From NCBI GenBank assembly GCA_963693305.1, contig OY855906.1, forward strand, positions 12,919,602 through 12,983,601: a stretch of 64,000 nucleotides of DNA, given 5' to 3'. The notes under the pieces are model-generated. The model saw nothing but the letters and a program-made list of their open reading frames with translations. It was not told the origin of the DNA and did no database searches. Source of the DNA: Meandrina meandrites (lineage: Eukaryota; Cnidaria; Anthozoa; Scleractinia; Meandrinidae). The position numbers were made by a program, and so were the translations under genes. Within the stretch, counting starts at the first letter, position 1. Each line of letters opens with the position of its first letter. This document shows positions 9,329 to 20,825 of the stretch, piece by piece.

Positions 9329-10582
9329 CTTTTGACACAAGCTGTCGTGCCGAGAAGGTTTCCCCGAATTTGTCCGTTGTGCGAGAAGCCAGGTGTGTCC
9401 AACTTGAGTTCTCATCTTGAAATTGCCCATAATACAATCGGACTAAGGAGAACACAACTCTTAAAAGAGGCCAGAATTTCTTGGGAATCAAAGAAAGAGT
9501 ATATTTCTACCATCGTGTTACCTCGCTGTTCTTCTAATTTCCCAAAAGAAACAATTGAACCAAGAAAAAGAGCACATCCAGTAAAGGAAAACGCAAAAAT
9601 CGCCTCTACTGGCAAGAGGGTAAAGCTTTCCCATGGCGTTTCCTTGGAAACCGAACCTTATCCAGATTTTATGTTTCGCCATAAATTTTCACTTCTTGTG
9701 GTTGGACCAAGTCAATCAGGGAAAACAGCTTTCGTAGAACAGATTCTAACAAAGAATCGTATTTTCTACGAGGCAAAGAAACCGCAGCGCATTTTATGGT
9801 ACTATAGCCAGTGGCAAGAACGATACCAGGCTATGAAATCCGCGATTGGAAAGGATATTCACTTTTATTGTGGGCTTCCCAACTTTCAAGACAATCTACG
9901 AGAAATAGACCCAAAATGCAACAACGTTATCATTTTTGATGATCTTATGGCGGAGGCAATCGAAAGCCTGATCGTTTCCCGGCTGTTTACTCAAGGTCGA
10001 CATCGAAACGCGAGTGTGATACTGCTACTTCACAATATGTTCCAGAAGGGAAAATTCAACACCGATATCAGTCGGAACGCACAGTACGTGGCTCTTTTCC
10101 GAAGTCCTAGCGATCGAAAACAAATCGGCATTGTTGCTGAACGTATGTTTGATAAGAATCGCCAACGATTCATGACAGCTTATTATCAGGAAACGGAGAG
10201 ACCGTACGGATACATCTTTGTCGATAATAAACCGGACACGGCAGAGAACAAACAGGTGTTGAGCGATATCTTTGGCTGTTGTCGAGTTTACCCAAGTATC
10301 AACAAATCCTTGAAACCAGAGGAAACAGTAGAAACGATTAATCCTGTAAAGAATACCAAGGCAGTCACCTCAAGTACAACAACAAAATGTCCAGTTCAAC
10401 CTTCGAAGCCGAAACCGTTTGATCTCGTTTGGTCCGAAATCGCTTGGCCGGCTTTGCAAAATCTTTTACAAGGAGCACCCTATTGCAAACATCTGCCAGA
10501 AGGTTTTGGCATCGCTGAAATGTATACAAGTGCACGGCTTTACCGAAAACAATGTTCAGAAAGTTTACTTACTACCTTTTAA
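9329..10582 (+). CDS. A32/FtsK-type genome-packaging ATPase, Polinton/adintovirus-like, N-terminal zinc finger
   Basis: This is a putative P-loop ATPase of the family that packs DNA into capsids in Polintons, adintoviruses and relatives. A C2H2-like finger lies at bases 9371-9430 (CPLC, eleven residues, then HLEIAH). The Walker A motif GPSQSGKT is at 9704-9727 and Walker B VIIFDDLM at 9926-9949. A sensor-like LLHNMF follows, then SRNAQYVALF and a conserved RPYGYIFVDNK. The open frame extends back to 8939, but that part crosses a minisatellite and a hairpin, so I start at the hairpin edge; the natural start is not identified. The last residues (about 10545 onward) belong to an inserted LINE, so the native C-terminus is lost or altered. 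No polymerase, integrase, protease or capsid gene is visible nearby, so this is a fragment of an endogenous element. Confidence 0.75.
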   Translation, partial: LLTQAVVPRRFPRICPLCEKPGVSNLSSHLEIAHNTIGLRRTQLLKEARISWESKKEYISTIVLPRCSSNFPKETIEPRKRAHPVKENAKIASTGKRVKLSHGVSLETEPYPDFMFRHKFSLLVVGPSQSGKTAFVEQILTKNRIFYEAKKPQRILWYYSQWQERYQAMKSAIGKDIHFYCGLPNFQDNLREIDPKCNNVIIFDDLMAEAIESLIVSRLFTQGRHRNASVILLLHNMFQKGKFNTDISRNAQYVALFRSPSDRKQIGIVAERMFDKNRQRFMTAYYQETERPYGYIFVDNKPDTAENKQVLSDIFGCCRVYPSINKSLKPEETVETINPVKNTKAVTSSTTTKCPVQPSKPKPFDLVWSEIAWPALQNLLQGAPYCKHLPEGFGIAEMYTSARLYRKQCSESLLTTF

Positions 10583-11358
10583 GATTACAAAAGAAGTTAA
10601 AATCATCATGTTTCAATTCAAAATTATACATAATATACTACCTACTCAAATGAGCTTATACCATGACGGTTTTTCAGAAAACGATAGATGTCCTCTTTGC
10701 AAAAAAGAAATACAAACCTTGAACCATTTATTAGCTACCTGCATCAGAACGACTTCCTTTTGGAAAACGTTTCAAAATTGGTGGTACGAGAAAACACACG
10801 AAACGGATACGCCTAAATCAAAGTAAAATATTGTACGGCTTTTTTGAAAAAACAACGCACTGGCAGGCCCTAAATTACTTAATTCTACTAGCAAAATATC
10901 ATATTTTCTGCACAAATGGTCAACAAGATGAACTTTGTTTCCAGAGCTTCCTATTACGGGTAAAAGACAAATTGCAAATACTTAGGGAGATCGCAATTGC
11001 AAAAAATTCATTAGAAAATTTTTCAACTAACATGGACCTTCTTGCGGTGATTGTAGGTAAATTTCAGCTTTCTTGGAAACAAATAATGTAAAACGCGTGT
11101 AACTCATAGTTGTAAGTAAGTAGCGTAGTGTTGTGTAAGTAATTAAAACGTTTTGTATGTGGCGATTATAACTAAGTAAGTACATATAGGGTAACTGCAA
11201 TGTTGTAATTGCTGTAATGTATCGTATTTTGTAAGAGACATAAGTAATAGTGTATCAAAAATATTCTTCTGTAACTAATGGACGGTAATTAATGTAAGAA
11301 AGATATTTCTTTTGTGCGTGTGTGTGTATGCATTATTGTTATCAATAAAAAAAAAATT
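10555..11358 (+). mobile_element. 5'-truncated L1/Tx1-type LINE, copy 1
   Basis: The C-terminal part of a LINE ORF2: LLPFKITKEVKIIMFQFK, HNILPTQ, a CPLC zinc-knuckle half followed by LNHLLATC, then FWKTFQNWW. A stop near 10824 interrupts it and the frame continues as ILYGFF, LILLAKYHIF, to the stop at 11091. The order is the same as in the copies at 21.8-23.6 and 31.3-32.2 kb. The 3' end is A-rich (AATAAAAAAAAAA at 11344-11356). It joins the tail of the ATPase; I could not find a target duplication, so the left edge is approximate. Confidence 0.75.
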
Positions 11359-13238
11359 TTGTTGTCTTGAGCACGCAATGAACACACAGCATGCAAGGCA
11401 TTGAAGAGTGAGATAAGATAACAGACATGCCATTCCCTGTTCATCAGTAAATCAATGGCTTTGCGTTTATTTTTATTTTGTTTGTTTGAAGGACACTTGA
11501 ATAAGGTTATTAAAAATTAGTTGACGGTGTACAGTGATCTACTAAATAGTCAGTCCTAAATAGTCAAAATACACTTGAAAATCAACAACTAAGGTTAGCG
11601 TGCTTATTTCCGGGCACTCCTTCGATGACAGACTGCGCCTTGTCAGGGGATCACAACTTCCAAAAATGCAAGACTTTTAGGAGTTGGACGTATGTGGCAG
11701 TGTGACGCAACGCTTTATGGAGACAGAAAAGCTGGCGAAAGAAAATAAAAACTGATATCTCTGGTAATTTCTTATAATATTTTTACGGGACGTCATACAA
11801 AGCGCCCTGTTACCGCACTGTCACGCATACATGGATATCAAATGAGGAGACATGCACGCAAACCTTTCATGGCAGTATTGACGTTAATTATTGCTAATTA
11901 TTGCGTTTTAATGCCGCATTGTGAAACTCGCAAAACCAATAAAATGAACGGAAAGCCAGTTCATTGACTTTGGGTTGGGCCAAGAGTGTTCTCTTGGTCG
12001 GGCGGTACAGTCTTTTATAGTCTTTTTTGTCTCCTTTTTGTGACTTGAATCGGGAGGTTATTATCTATTGATAAGGAAGCTTATCATGTCCAATGATAGT
12101 TGTCACATTCCTGGAGAAGCATCTAGCTGACATAAAAAACATTTTTCTACAATTAAAGAATGCCATTTTAGCATTCGTATTCACAATACACGCTGCTACT
12201 TAAACGCATCAAGCTTGTAAGCACTCAGTTGTTTTATTTCTAGTTATCCGTTAAAAATTACGAATGAGTTATAAGTCAGATAAGCCTTACACTGATGCCG
12301 TGTCAGATCAGATGTCTGATGCAGTGATTTAGCTTATCTGCGAACGGCTGATTTAGTGTATATACCAACAAATGAAACGCTAGAAACCGGAGATTTTAAG
12401 ACTATGTTCTTTTGCGAAGAAAAATTAAGCTGCGTTTTTGCTAAAAAGTTTGCCTGTTTCACAACGTGACACTTGTGACCTGATTTGCGTTGCAGTTCTA
12501 ATTTGGCGACCATTCTTATTTTTTTGCATGCTATCAGGAAAACGAACTTTAACTCACCTATTTCCTGTCACGGAAACGCACTGGTGTAACCCAAAACGAA
12601 TCGTTGTTGAACGTTTCTGGTGGGGCTTGTGTGAAAAAAAAAGCCAAAAGATCAGGATCAATTTAGTTTATGTATGCGTGTTTATGTATTGAAGATTTCT
12701 GTACTAAAGGAGGAAAGAATCTTCTGCTGTTTTTTTTACACTCCAAAGTCTTACATATTTTGTAAATAAACATATGTCACCTTGTTATCACGTCAACGTC
12801 CATTTCACACGAAACTATGTTGACAAGGATAACGATGTAACGGGAATATGGTACTAAAAAGGTTGGGACAGTACTTTATTCCAGTGTGCATGGTGGCTTG
12901 TTCTACAGTTCCATTGGAGGAGTAAAATTGCAAAGAACAAAAGAAAGTGTATAGTTAATTTGTGGATTGAATTGAAGGAAAATAAATGGTGAACCTAGAA
13001 CAGCGGTTGTTTGATTCATGCCAAGGCTGTTTATTCTTTGATTAGTGAAATGCATTTCCGACAGTACAATATTCTTCTGATGACATATCTGAAAATAACA
13101 ATCCCGCACATTTTAAGGCATTGTGATTACCGTCCTGTTGTAGTTGCATTGTGCATCGTGTTCGGCTAGCGTCTCTAAGACATCAGTTGGATTAATTTTC
13201 TTCTGACTTTGGTTATTGGCTGTACTCGAATATTTACT
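11359..13238. other. No gene recognised
   Basis: AT-rich sequence with only short ORFs. A weak inverted repeat (CAGATAAGC to GCTTATCTG, about 12278-12342) may be part of a decayed MITE. Confidence 0.4.
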
Positions 13239-13409
13239 ATGGATCAAAGCCCCAAGCCAAGTACGAGTTACGCTGATGTTGTTACCGGATCAGAGTCAGA
13301 CTACGATAATAAAACTCCTCGCAGCACTTCGTGGCTTAGGGCGTACCAGACAGAAGATGAAGAGGAGGCCACGGCTATTGCTATGGAGAAATCCATTAAA
13401 AGTGTCAAG
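13239..13409 (+). CDS. Candidate first exon of an unrecognised acidic protein
   Basis: The ATG at 13239 opens 57 codons without a stop and ends at a good donor (AAG|GTAACT), giving a phase-0 exon. The product is polar and acidic: MDQSPKPSTSYADVV, then SESDYDN and TEDEEEATA. Such low-complexity N-termini are seen both in host nuclear proteins and in transposon accessory proteins. The exons downstream to 14820 are in keeping with it, but I cannot name the family. Confidence 0.4.
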
Positions 13410-13669
13410 GTAACTGATTTATCATTCAGATTTTATCTGCAGTATTTTTTTTCCTTGTTTTGGTGCCTTGAGGACATTCGTGCAAACATTTTCTAGTCCA
13501 TAGGTTTCTTTAAAATGTTTGCTGAGGTCGGATAATGAGTTACCTTGTCAGATATACAAAAAAGTGGGGGTCACGGGCTTCGTTTCAGAGATAAAGCATC
13601 TAGAAAACTAACCTTATTTTGAAAAATTGACGCCCTTTATTTAGTATGGTTTACACCCTATATGTGGTT

Positions 13670-13780
13670 ACAAAGTTTACTCAGCACGCGCATTCCATGG
13701 ATAACGTGGTGTAGCGTTGCGACAGGAATTACATGCTACGGTAAGGTAGCGCATAAACAATCAGCGCGAATGTCCTTAAG
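13670..13780 (-). repeat. End of a TTAA-bounded dispersed repeat
   Basis: Read on the minus strand this begins TTAAGGACATTCGCGC and matches 52875-52986 on the plus strand over about 110 bases. In both places the match starts at TTAA, the target of piggyBac-type elements. Only one end is recognised. Confidence 0.6.
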
Positions 13781-13827
13781 CAAATTACCATCTGTGTTTC
13801 TGATAATGCCCGTTGTTCACTTAAGAG

Positions 13828-14820
13828 GACAGAAAGAACTATTCCAGTGACGACTTGGAAGATGACGATCACTTCTTGAACAAGCCAACACCTGGTTTTA
13901 AAGGTTTTTTTGAAAGTTAGTATGAGATTTGACATTTTCGATTTAGCAAATCATGATTCATCCCAACTTGTTTAATAATGCCGCAGATGCTGCCATAATT
14001 GCTCTTTTTAAACTTCATGTTTTCTTTCAGAGAGCAATAACACCTTGGTTTGTGTCATGGGAAGAGGAACAGTATTCTCCGGGACTTGCACGCCTCCCTC
14101 TTGGAAGTTATCAATACAAAAAGGTGAAACTACGGTGCATATATTGTATGTATTTTTTGTGAATTGTGAGAGGGCCATTTCATTTTCCTTGAAACGTGAT
14201 CTATGACCGCCCGCCGCCCCGCCCCCACCCTACCCCTTCCCGCCCTCACAACACGATTCAACGTCGTTCCACATTTATTAGTCAACAGAGCCTGTTTGCA
14301 GGCTAAACAATGGGTCTTTTTATGACAGCAGTGCCTCCAACAGTTGCTATGCATGTAAATTAATCCTAGGAAACGTCCTCAAAAAAGTCCTCAAAGGCCA
14401 TTGATGCTTGCAAAACAAGTGGGGTGAACAATACTGCACTCAGTCTAACTTTTGTTCTATTTTCAGTGCAATGAAAGCCAGGTAGAAAAAAATCAGCAGT
14501 GACAGCAGTGGCGAAACTAGGCCCCGTAAAGTAAGTGAAGTTACGCCATAACGGCTTTACTACTTGTTAGTACTGAAATAAGCATAAATGTGCGGTACCT
14601 ATAAGCGAAAAATGCTTTTGAAACTTGGGTAAATGTGTCTTGAACTAAATTTGTTCTTCTTTGCATTATTTTTATGAAGTGTTGATGATAATATCCCGTA
14701 CTTTCATTCTTAAAGGTCCGTTGAGGGAAAGGCAAAAAACCACTGAGTCAACCCAAACAAAAGAGGAACGCAATTGTGATTTCTGACGATGGGGACTCTG
14801 ATTCAACAGAACTCTGTAAT
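13828..14820 (+). other. Candidate downstream exons of the 13.2 kb gene
   Basis: Three pieces look exonic. 13828-13903 encodes DRKNYSSDDLEDDDHFLNK, very acidic. 14031-14123 follows a strong acceptor (TTTCTTTCAG) and ends at AAG|GTGAAA. A piece at about 14716-14820, with SDDGDSDSTELCN, ends at AAT|GTAAGT. An intermediate piece near 14467-14530 has stops in all frames unless an inner acceptor is used. Phases do not fit cleanly, so the gene may be decayed. The next acceptor (CCTCAG, ending 14979) leads straight into the PLE, which may therefore sit in an exon. Confidence 0.3.
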
Positions 14821-14968
14821 GTAAGTATGACAATATAGCAGCTATTGCTCTGGAGTGCTGTGATATTCGCTGAATGTTCTGTCCTCTTGTTGCTCTTCCG
14901 AACTCTGAACTGAAGTTCCAAAAAAATGACTTAAAAATTTTCCACTGTGTCATTACTTCTTCTATTCT

Positions 14969-15502
14969 TTGTTCCTCAGCGAACTCGATCTGCATGCAAC
15001 TCGAAAATTATCAACTGGCATTATGCGACTGGCAACTGACGAGATTCACATAGAATCGAAACTGCAGTCTTGCCTTAGCAGAAACATGGCAGCTTTACTC
15101 AACAAAGAAGGTTTCTTTACTGAAACCGCAGAGCAAGAACTAGCAAACCAAACTGAGGATATGCAGATCGAATCATTAAACGATTTTACCAAAGAAGAAG
15201 TGGACAGCCTTCTATCCGAAGGAAAAGATGACTATGAAGAAGACGAAATCCCAAGTGCTCAAGTGCAGAAGCAGAAGCCAAGAATCAATGACGATAAAAG
15301 TTTTAAAGAGCCAAAAGAAATACCCAGCACCTTGGGCCACCAGCACAAAGGTTCGGGCAGAAAGCGCCATCGAGAGGACGAGTCCGCCAAAACGAAAAGA
15401 GACACCGGCGTGAAAAGATCCCGCCAGGAAAAAGAACTGAACTCTATTCAAGAGAGAATTAATAGCTCTAGCAACTCAATCGGTTTTCTTAAAACCACCT
15501 AG
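14969..15502 (+). pseudogene. PLE N-terminal region
   Basis: A 177-codon frame rich in Glu, Lys and Ser, with DEIHIESKL and MAALLNKEGFF early, a run of acidic residues, and a basic stretch KRHREDESAKTKR. It ends NSIGFLKTT at a stop caused by one extra base near 15491-15495. The next frame continues at once with HLDKGTCPK, a block that sits just after this in PLE proteins. I therefore read it as the N-terminus of the same protein as the following entry. The start is uncertain because 14980 is also a splice acceptor. Confidence 0.6.
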
Positions 15503-17773
15503 ACAAAGGGACTTGTCCTAAGACTTTAAGGTACAACGCGCGGGCAAACATTACGCCCAATGAAGATTTCAAACAAGAAATAGGCTCGACGGGAAAAAAG
15601 GCAGAACAGGCTCTCGTAGGAGCGCTGGTGAAATTTCACCATAGGCGTATCGAACGTCTCACACTTAAGCTTAGGAAGCTTGAGCAAGCCAAGTCTCGAA
15701 AGAGCAACTTTGTAACTAAACAGTCTTCAAAGAGAGAACAACTGCCGGCGGCTAGTGAGAAAATCGTACAAAACGAGAATGTAGACGAACTAGCCTCAGT
15801 TATTCTAGCCAAGATTAGTGACAAATTGCTGGAAAAAATCAGGTCAGAAGTGAATAATAAAAAGAGTGAAGCTTATCCTGTTGTTTTATCTGACCCTTTA
15901 GTAATAAGGGAAGAGGGGATAAAAAACAAACACAACAACAAAGCGGCGAAAAACCACATAAGAAAAGAAAGGAGAAAAAAACAGAACAAAAATCGTTTCC
16001 GTAACGCCATTGAGTCACGCAAAGAACATATCAAAAACCTGTCGAATACACACTTGACAGATGAACAAATCACTCTACTATCACGTGGTTTAAAATTCAT
16101 TCCAGTGCCCGTAACTAGAGAAAACCTCATCAGGCGCCAACTACTCGCAGATTTTGATCAATTTGCTAGACGGATGCGCCTCCAATATATCTTCTACGGG
16201 GAGGAGAAAGAACCTCACCCTTTTCACGTTAAGTCAGACTGGAATCCACCAGTTCAACATTCTGTAGCATTAGAAACCTTCTTAGAAGAAGTTAGATTTG
16301 AGCTTGCTACAACTAATATTGAGAAGCCTAAAGACAATCTAGCACATGGGGAGGGATGTGCGCTCAAAGAACTCTCGCGTGACAAAAACATTATACTCAG
16401 GAAAGCTGATAAGGGATCCACAACCGTCATAATGAATAGAGAACACAAAATACACGAGGGTCAGGTCCTAATTAATGACATTAACAACTACAGACCCCTA
16501 GAAGAACCTATGGTTGGCACCACAGCCAAAAAAGTACAGTCAGTGATTAAATCACTGCTTCAAGAAAGCCACATTGATGACATGACGGCGAAATGGCTCT
16601 CCCTTACGCCAAATCCTCCGAGAATACCAGTATTTTACACACTCACTAAGATTCACAAACCGACCCCTGTCGGCAGACCTATTATATCAGGGTGCGATGG
16701 CCCCACAGAACGTATCTCAGCCTTTGTAGATCACCTCCTTCAGCCAATAGCACAAATACAACCTTCGTATCTTAAAGATACAACAGACTTCATCAACTTT
16801 GTAGAGAAGACAAAATTGCCTTCAAATACCATCCTAGTCTCAATGGATGTCACTAGTCTCTATACCAACATACCACAAGAAGAAGGTATCAACACTGTCT
16901 GCGAAGCATACGAAGAATTCTATCAGGGGAATCCCCCCATACCCACCAGGTACCTTAGAGAAATGCTCAGTCTGATCCTACAAGAAAACTCATTCCAATT
17001 TAACGGAAAAGATTATCTTCAATCTCACGGAACAGCGATGGGCACGAAAATGGCCGTAGCTTTTGCGAATATTTTCATGGCCAAAATAGAACGCGTAATA
17101 CTGAGACAAAGTAACACAACGCCCATTATCTGGAAAAGATTTATTGATGACATCATATCAATGGGGGACACAAACAGAGACAAAATAGAAGAATTTCTCT
17201 TGAAGGCAAACAGCTTTCACCCTACTATCAAGTTCACGGCCGAAATATCAGAAACAGAAACGACTTTCTTTGACACTATAGTGTACAAAGGTGACAGATT
17301 CCTCAAGGAGTCTATACTTGATGTGCGAACACATTTCAAACCCACAGAGACCTTTCAGTACACGAATTTTTATTCGTGTCACCCACCAGGCGTCACGAAA
17401 GGCTTTATTAAAGGGGAAGCGTTGAGGCTTCTAAGAACAAACTCCTCACAAATTACTTTTGAGGAAAACATTAGAAATTTTGCCGTACGCCTAAAGAATA
17501 GAGGGTACCCAGCAGCAACAGTACAAAAACATCTCTCAGAAGTCAAATTTTCTGAAAGAAAAACGTCGCCGAAAAATAAAAACAAAACCGCACAAAAGAA
17601 AATTCTACCCTTTGTAACGCAGTACCACCCGGCATTGCCTAAATATAATCATGAGTAAGTGGCACTTGATACAGAACCAACCACAACTAAGAAATATCTT
17701 CAAGGAGCCACCCCTCCTATTATATCGCAAAGGAAGATCCCTAAAAGACATCCTTGTCAAAGCTAAGCTATAA
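15496..17773 (+). pseudogene. Penelope-like reverse transcriptase, nearly complete
   Basis: The long uninterrupted frame (676 codons from the Met at 15628, open back to 15496) is a PLE reverse transcriptase. Visible blocks, counted from 15628: RKADKGSTTVIM near residue 255, TKIHKP and GRPIIS near 340, motif A MDVTSLYTNIP with Asp407, motif B GTAMGTKMAVAFAN, motif C FIDDI with Asp507/508, and FFDTIVYKG. After the stop at 17656 another frame carries KWHLIQNQPQLRNIFKEPPLL and KGRSLKDIL to 17773, so a second one-base shift separates the tail. No GIY-YIG domain follows before the neighbouring MULE begins at 17821, so the copy is truncated there or belongs to an endonuclease-lacking lineage. Apart from two small indels it is intact. 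Confidence 0.85.
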
Positions 17774-17820
17774 GGCTATACGATCATCTACTTGTGAACT
17801 GCAGGAGTCCTGTAGGCCCA

Positions 17821-19796
17821 TCAACAATTTTTAAACTCGCCATCCTGAATATACTCCCTTTTCATTTTGCCAACAATCACCGGGTCGAGCAGCGGGGGAG
17901 GAACAGCTGTAGATTCGCAAAGCTTTTGGTTGCATCCATACCATATAGTGACCCTGCTGTCACAGTATCTCAGCGAGGTAAGCATGAAGGCTCCTGATGA
18001 CAGAGATGGCCTTTTGGAGGAAGTGCGACCGCTGTCTGGAGTAGGCATTTGTGGATCTTCGGACGCGTTGTCCGATGTTGTAGTTGTTGCTGTTGTTGCA
18101 GTCGGCGTATTGCACTTCTCCACTACTTCGCTTTTCTTCTTCGTGGGGGCACCCTTTCTCCTACCTGTAGCTTTTTCTGCAGCTTTTTTCCCTCTACCTT
18201 TCGGCATGTCAATCAAGGCAAGTAAGGTGACATCTGGCTTGGCCTCCATGGCAACTTTGTTTAAAAACGCGCCAGTCTCCTGGGACACTTCCGCTGCCGC
18301 CAAAGTGTGGGCGCAGAATTTGTAGGTAGCCCAGTTCACACAAGAGTTGTCGCAGGTGAACTTTCCATTTCCCCTGTGAATCACTTTGTGAGGATTATCA
18401 GGCGATGACTTGCTGGCTACATAGTAAACGCTGTCACTGAATAGATGAATTTCGCTTGCTGCACTGCTGACGATTTGCGAGCTCTTAGAAAAAATCCCTT
18501 CCAGTTTTTGGAAAGGGATATGAAGAATCTGTGTGTCCTTTGGGGCTAAAGAGAATAGGCACGGAGTTTCAGTACACGGAGCGTCACCTGAGGCGGGGTC
18601 ACCTGAATACGATTTGGATGTCAAGTTGCTTCTGCCAGGCATTAGCACGTGAAATTTTTCAAATGCCTTTTTCCTCTGTTCCTCTGACATTCTGTAAAAG
18701 TTTGTCTCATCTATTTTTTGTTCCGCATAGTTTTCCTCGAGGAACCACTCCCCTTGTCTGCACATTGCGAGGTATTCGAGGGTTTCTTGCCGCGTAACCA
18801 CTTTGCAGATGAGATCTACGCATTCCATCATGTCCAACTTGTTTTATTTTTTGAATGTTTGATGACAAAGTTGGCACACTCGCTGCCGTTTTGTGTATAG
18901 ACATCAGGAGGGTATCCCAGTCCAGCCATCATTCGCGTAGCGGCTCCCATGCAAGCCAGGACTAGCGGGGCTTTGTGGCGGAGAAAGTACTCATAAAACT
19001 GTGTCTTTTCCCAGACTGGGAGGAGAAGATTAAGCCGCTCCCTAAACTCATCTTCCGTTAGACAGTCAACCAATCCTGGTTCACAAGCATTTCCAACTTT
19101 TTTCCGAAGATTTCCGTTCTATATTCATTCGCTACTGTCTTCGACATTCCTAAATGTGAAAGTTTTCGCATGACGTTATCTGCCATGTGAATGTCACAGA
19201 GTAAATGTACGGCGAAAGGGAAGACATCTCCGAAAGCCTTATAAAGGTTTCTTTCATCATCTGTCCCGTAACATAATATATGTTTTAATTTAGGATTCAT
19301 GCGAACTAGGGACGACGCCAAGGTGTGGTAGGATTCATATAATCGTTGCTGATGGATCATTACTGGGCTGATCATAACAGGATGACAGTCATTCTTTGTG
19401 TTTAACATGAGGTTTCCATACATTGTCACAGCGACATAAAAGTCCCCTATGTTGAAAGTAACGTCAACACTCGGGAGAGAATAGTTCCGGATTTGTATAA
19501 AATTGTTCAATTTTCCATAACTGTCGGTTGGTACAAAGGATTGCTTGCAGTTCTGGAGAGGAATGGACTTGTCTCACAAAGGCTGAGTCAGGGTTGCGAT
19601 TTTCATTTTTCCATACTTGCATTAAGTCCACTAGACTATCAGGTGCCTTACCACTGCTTGTTGAAGTACTGCATGACCTTCTGTAGTCAGCCACCTGCTG
19701 GTAGCTACCAGCAATGTTATCCATTGGGTTCAAAAGTGCTTCCCCTTCACCAGCGAAAAAAGCATAACGAACAAATACGAAAGTATGGAAAGCCAA
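17821..19796 (-). pseudogene. Mutator-like (MULE) transposase with SWIM zinc finger, three frameshifts
   Basis: Four overlapping minus-strand frames (19796-19464, 19510-19058, 19073-18828, 18837-17821) make up one protein. The second has VDVTFNIGDFYV, with the first catalytic Asp, and CYGTDDERNLYKAF followed by LLCDIHM, matching the MULE DDE core. The third has LTEDEF and the W-x-F-Y segment. The fourth has a SWIM-type CDNSC...CAH finger (about 18355-18305) and a basic, low-complexity C-terminus (KGRGKKAAEK, then Thr/Ser-rich). Each junction is explained by a one-base shift (near 19465, 19075 and 18835), so the copy is dead but young enough to follow. No TIRs were found. It abuts the PLE on one side and a SANT fragment on the other. 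Confidence 0.8.
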
Positions 19797-20041
19797 GAAA
19801 AGCCAGGTTTGGGAGAAAATTACTGCATCCGTAAATGTCGTCGAAGTTAGTTATGACCACCCAAGAGGTAAAAGATAAATGGAAAAATTTGCAAAGTGTG
19901 GCGAAGAAAGAGTTATGTGGGTTCAAAAAAGACCAAAAGAACACCATTGGAGAGCCTGCACCCTCACAGCCCTTGGAGACCACATTAAAAATCATCGACA
20001 TCTTGTCAGCTGATGTCTTTTACTGGTCTGCAAGGCTTTGA
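19765..20041 (+). pseudogene. Myb/SANT-like DNA-binding domain fragment
   Basis: Two frames joined near 19850 contain SQVWEKITASVN and then TTQEVKDKWKNLQSVAKKEL with a PAPSQP turn and KIIDIL. This is the trihelix pattern of Myb/SANT-like domains (NAIF1/MSANTD type) used by PIF/Harbinger accessory proteins and by some host factors. A frameshift splits it. It ends at a stop at 20039-20041 and no HARBI1-type nuclease is nearby, so an orphan fragment is likely. Confidence 0.6.
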
Positions 20042-20825
20042 AACAGGTGGGTTTGCCAATGGTAACATATAGTTTTTGTGCACATATTGAAACGCAAGCA
20101 AGCTATTAAGGTGTATTACTTGTTTAAATATTCAAAACAGACATATCTTCTACCCATTCCTTGTTAAGTCGACTGCACTAGGACAAGAAAGGAAAAAAAT
20201 TCGTATGTATAACGTACTTGTACATGTAAACAATAAAACACAAGTGAAGATGAGTCCAATTGACAGTTGGCGCCAAATAGTTTGAACTACCACCCAGCCA
20301 GCAAATACGGCTGCTTTCACTGGAAAAGCTCTGGGTATGTAAGTCGAGTCTAGATCATCAAATTGTGCAGTTACACAGAAGAGAAATTTAAGTTCTCAAC
20401 AGCACACTTCTTTGTTGGTCTCAGTTTTACAGACTTCACCGAGATTGGATTCCACTTGTGAAAGAATGTGTACTCAAAGTTGTTTGCTTCCCTTTTTGAA
20501 ATTGAAAGTGTTGACACAGACGAGTGTTGTGAAAAGGTCATAAAACCAATCGCAGCTGCAACAACTTCCACAGGCAAGAACTCAAAGGAGGTGTGCGGCC
20601 TAAACCGAGAGAATCGCAAAGTTGCTTTTAAAGCAAGAGAATTTGAATTTAGAAAAAAAGAAAACTTGAGTTGGAAATTGCATTTCTAAAGAAGACGGTA
20701 AACAAAGGCGTTAATGTTTAAACAATGATCAGCCTAAGCCCAATAGTGGCCAGCTGACCATTTGTGTCATAAGTTAATAATGTTCGTTTGTTTGTTCATT
20801 ACCTTTAGTAATACCTTAATTGAAG
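20042..20825. other. Mostly non-coding; weak ORF at 20468-20689
   Basis: The plus-strand ORF 20468-20689 (ECCEKVIKPIAAATTSTGKN, then a charged KAREFEFRKKEN tail) could be the C-terminal remainder of the SANT-like protein, whose relatives often end in a charged helix. The support is weak. Confidence 0.25.

Noticed and set aside
10555..11358. Target-site duplication for LINE copy 1
   Set aside because: I compared the tail (TTTTGTTGTC) with the ATPase-side flank and found no convincing repeat.
12438..12692. Plus-strand ORF of 84 codons
   Set aside because: No motif, no splice context, random composition.
15636..17585. Minus-strand ORFs opposite the PLE
   Set aside because: They are shadows of the long plus-strand RT frame.
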